IMG/VR virus record: IMGVR_UViG_3300030390_000774
Span: 1 to 21,309 of that record
DNA length: 21,309 bases
Reading direction: 5' to 3' (one strand)
DNA from: a virus
The notes under the pieces were generated by a model, which searched no databases, was not told the DNA's origin, and saw only the letters and a list, made by a program, of their open reading frames with translations. The first letter of the stretch is position 1. Every line of letters begins with the position of its first letter. Position numbers and translations under genes: made by a program. This document shows positions 19,905 to 21,309 of the stretch, in pieces.

Positions 19905-21039
19905 AATAAACGTAAGAAGTCCTTACTTCGTAAACTACAAAAATAATAATTTAACAAGCGCAACGCTTGAAATAAGAATATACGAAGGTGGTGCAGAAAC
20001 ATCTTGGCAAGGGAATCCACAATATACATTAACCACTACAGCTATAAATGAGTCAATAAGTTTTGAAATAGCAGAATTAATAAAGGACTATATACCAGCA
20101 GCATTTAATGGAACATATCCAAACTCATCATCTACAGCAGATGATAATACTACTGTTTATGTAGATTATAGAATAACAGAATTTATTACAGGAGTGCCAA
20201 CATTATTAAATCCAGTTTTCGGTATAAGAGCTTTTTATGGTTATGGTTTTTTTGAAGATGGAGCAAACCCTCAACTATTACAAGGCTATTTACAATCAAA
20301 CACAACTATATTAAAATCAGATGATGATGCCTTAAGGATTCCAATAGATAACGAAAACACAACCTCTGTTGCTTTCCTTAACAAAGGAGAGCAGATATAT
20401 GTTTTCACACCTACTTCTGGATTAAAAATACAAGACCAAATACAATATGTTAGCACAGCTTCTGCTGATGTAGATAATTATAGAGAAAGAGTAATAGCAT
20501 CTGGAGGTACGTTTGAAGATAACCCTTGCATACAAGAGTTTTTAAGAAACGAAACTATATATCCAGTTGATGAGGTTATTATAAACGCTGTAGAGGGCGT
20601 TACAGTATTGAACATAGAAAACATTGAAGAATGTAAATACACTCCTTACAAGTTAACCTTTATAAATAAGTTTGGAGCTTATCAAGATATATGGTTTTTT
20701 AAGAATTCACAACTATCCATAAGAACAAATGAAGATAAATATAAATCCAACATTTTAAACAATGGAAGTTATAATACATATAACCCACAAATAAAATTAC
20801 TTAATAAAAATGGTAACCAAAGATTAAAACTTAATAGTGGTTTTTACCCAGAGTCTAACAACAAAGTCTTTGAACAATTATTTTTAAGTGAAAAGGTATG
20901 GATTGAATACGAGCAAAAAACATTAGGGATAACAATAGAATCTAAATCATTTAATTATAAAACAAGTGTTACAGATGGGGTTATAAATTACACTATAGAT
21001 ATTCAATTTGCATTTGATACAATTAACAATATAAGATAA
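19897..21039 (+). CDS. Tail structural protein (possible tail tube or baseplate component)
   Basis: 380 residues. MSKINVRSPYFVNYKNNNLT opens a beta-rich protein with repeated hydrophobic strands, a NPVFGIRAFYGYGFFEDGAN segment near residue 110, and LTFINKFGAYQDIWFFKNSQ (about 252-271). The 'FINKFGAYQDIWFFK' pattern is one I associate with tail-module proteins of Bacteroidota phages. No enzymatic motif. It lies between the neck-like protein and another tail gene that runs off the window. Specific tail position is not certain. Confidence 0.55.
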   Translation: MSKINVRSPYFVNYKNNNLTSATLEIRIYEGGAETSWQGNPQYTLTTTAINESISFEIAELIKDYIPAAFNGTYPNSSSTADDNTTVYVDYRITEFITGVPTLLNPVFGIRAFYGYGFFEDGANPQLLQGYLQSNTTILKSDDDALRIPIDNENTTSVAFLNKGEQIYVFTPTSGLKIQDQIQYVSTASADVDNYRERVIASGGTFEDNPCIQEFLRNETIYPVDEVIINAVEGVTVLNIENIEECKYTPYKLTFINKFGAYQDIWFFKNSQLSIRTNEDKYKSNILNNGSYNTYNPQIKLLNKNGNQRLKLNSGFYPESNNKVFEQLFLSEKVWIEYEQKTLGITIESKSFNYKTSVTDGVINYTIDIQFAFDTINNIR

Positions 21040-21309
21040 ATGAATTTAGAATTATATATAAATAATGTGAGAGTTGATTTATTTAAAGATGAAGCTATTA
21101 CATTAACCGATTCACAACAAAATATAAAAGATATAAGCCTAGTATTTGCGCCTTTTAGTCAGCAATTTAATTTACCAGCTTCGTCTACTGTAAATAAATT
21201 ATTTAAACATTATTATAACAATGATATAATTAATGGATATGATGCAAGATTTAGAGTTGATGCTATTATTAAATTAGATGGAGCTGATTATAAAACAGGT
21301 CAAATTAGA
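21040..21309 (+). CDS. Tail protein, 3' end outside window
   Basis: ATG at 21040 directly follows the preceding TAA, and the frame is open to the last base (90 codons). It starts MNLELYINNVRVDLFKDEAI, then LTDSQQNIKDISLVFAPFSQ and QFNLPASSTVNKLFKHYYNN, a pattern (DSQQNIKDI...F..F.Q.F..PAS..N...FKH.YN) typical of a large tail protein in flavobacterial phages. Likely a tail-tip or baseplate structural protein. Only the N-terminus is seen. Confidence 0.6.
   Translation, partial: MNLELYINNVRVDLFKDEAITLTDSQQNIKDISLVFAPFSQQFNLPASSTVNKLFKHYYNNDIINGYDARFRVDAIIKLDGADYKTGQIR

Noticed and set aside
1-21309. CRISPR array, tRNA genes, integrase or IS element
   Set aside because: No regularly spaced repeats, no cloverleaf-like conserved segments in the few gaps, and no recombinase or transposase motifs in any + strand product.

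Overview
This window reads as part of the genome of a tailed phage (long non-contractile tail most likely) that infects a Bacteroidota host, probably a marine Flavobacteriia member; a prophage copy cannot be excluded. The grounds are very low GC, every convincing gene on the + strand with gaps of a few bases or overlaps, A-rich stretches instead of Shine-Dalgarno sites before start codons, one clean Bacteroidota-type promoter (TTTG-N20-TAnnTTTG), intrinsic terminators, and a phage gene set (TerS/TerL, tail assembly chaperone, neck and tail proteins, holin, M15 endolysin, NinG, ParB-like, SSB-like). No integrase, repressor, tRNA or CRISPR array was seen.

Layout. 1-3016: two tandem lectin/LamG-like tail-tip or fibre proteins and a small companion. 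3018-5772: small proteins, two exported proteins (thioredoxin-like and beta-barrel-like) and a lysis cassette (M15 endolysin, 50-aa protein, 3TM holin). 5773-6550: AT-rich gap with a promoter, a micro-gene, NinG and a strong terminator. 6575-8451: a new transcription unit of small genes ending in a recombination-like protein and an SSB-like protein, closed by a second terminator. 8452-11462: RepA-like ATPase, sigma-like factor, PD-(D/E)XK nuclease, Cys-rich protein, metallophosphoesterase. 11470-13249: another unit with small genes, a FEN-like 5' exonuclease and a DnaA-domain-IV-like protein. 13284-17156: ParB-like protein, TET-associated-type glycosyltransferase, nucleotide-sugar epimerase, TerS and TerL. 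17186-18170: small genes ending in a third terminator. 18190-21309: tail assembly chaperone with a -1 frameshift extension, then neck and tail proteins, running off the right edge.

How it fits together. The middle of the window copies, repairs and processes DNA; the ParB-glycosyltransferase-epimerase block looks like a DNA-modification cassette placed directly before the packaging motor. Three nearly identical 30-bp elements with a dyad core lie before the first genes of three blocks, and are the best candidates for phage-specific promoters or operators; the sigma-like protein is a possible reader of them. Portal, protease and capsid genes are not in the window.

Most interesting signals: the glycosyltransferase cassette; the three-copy upstream element; a U9 slippery run that would join two overlapping tail-chaperone frames; and near-total absence of GATC, with all four copies I found packed between 3065 and 3329.
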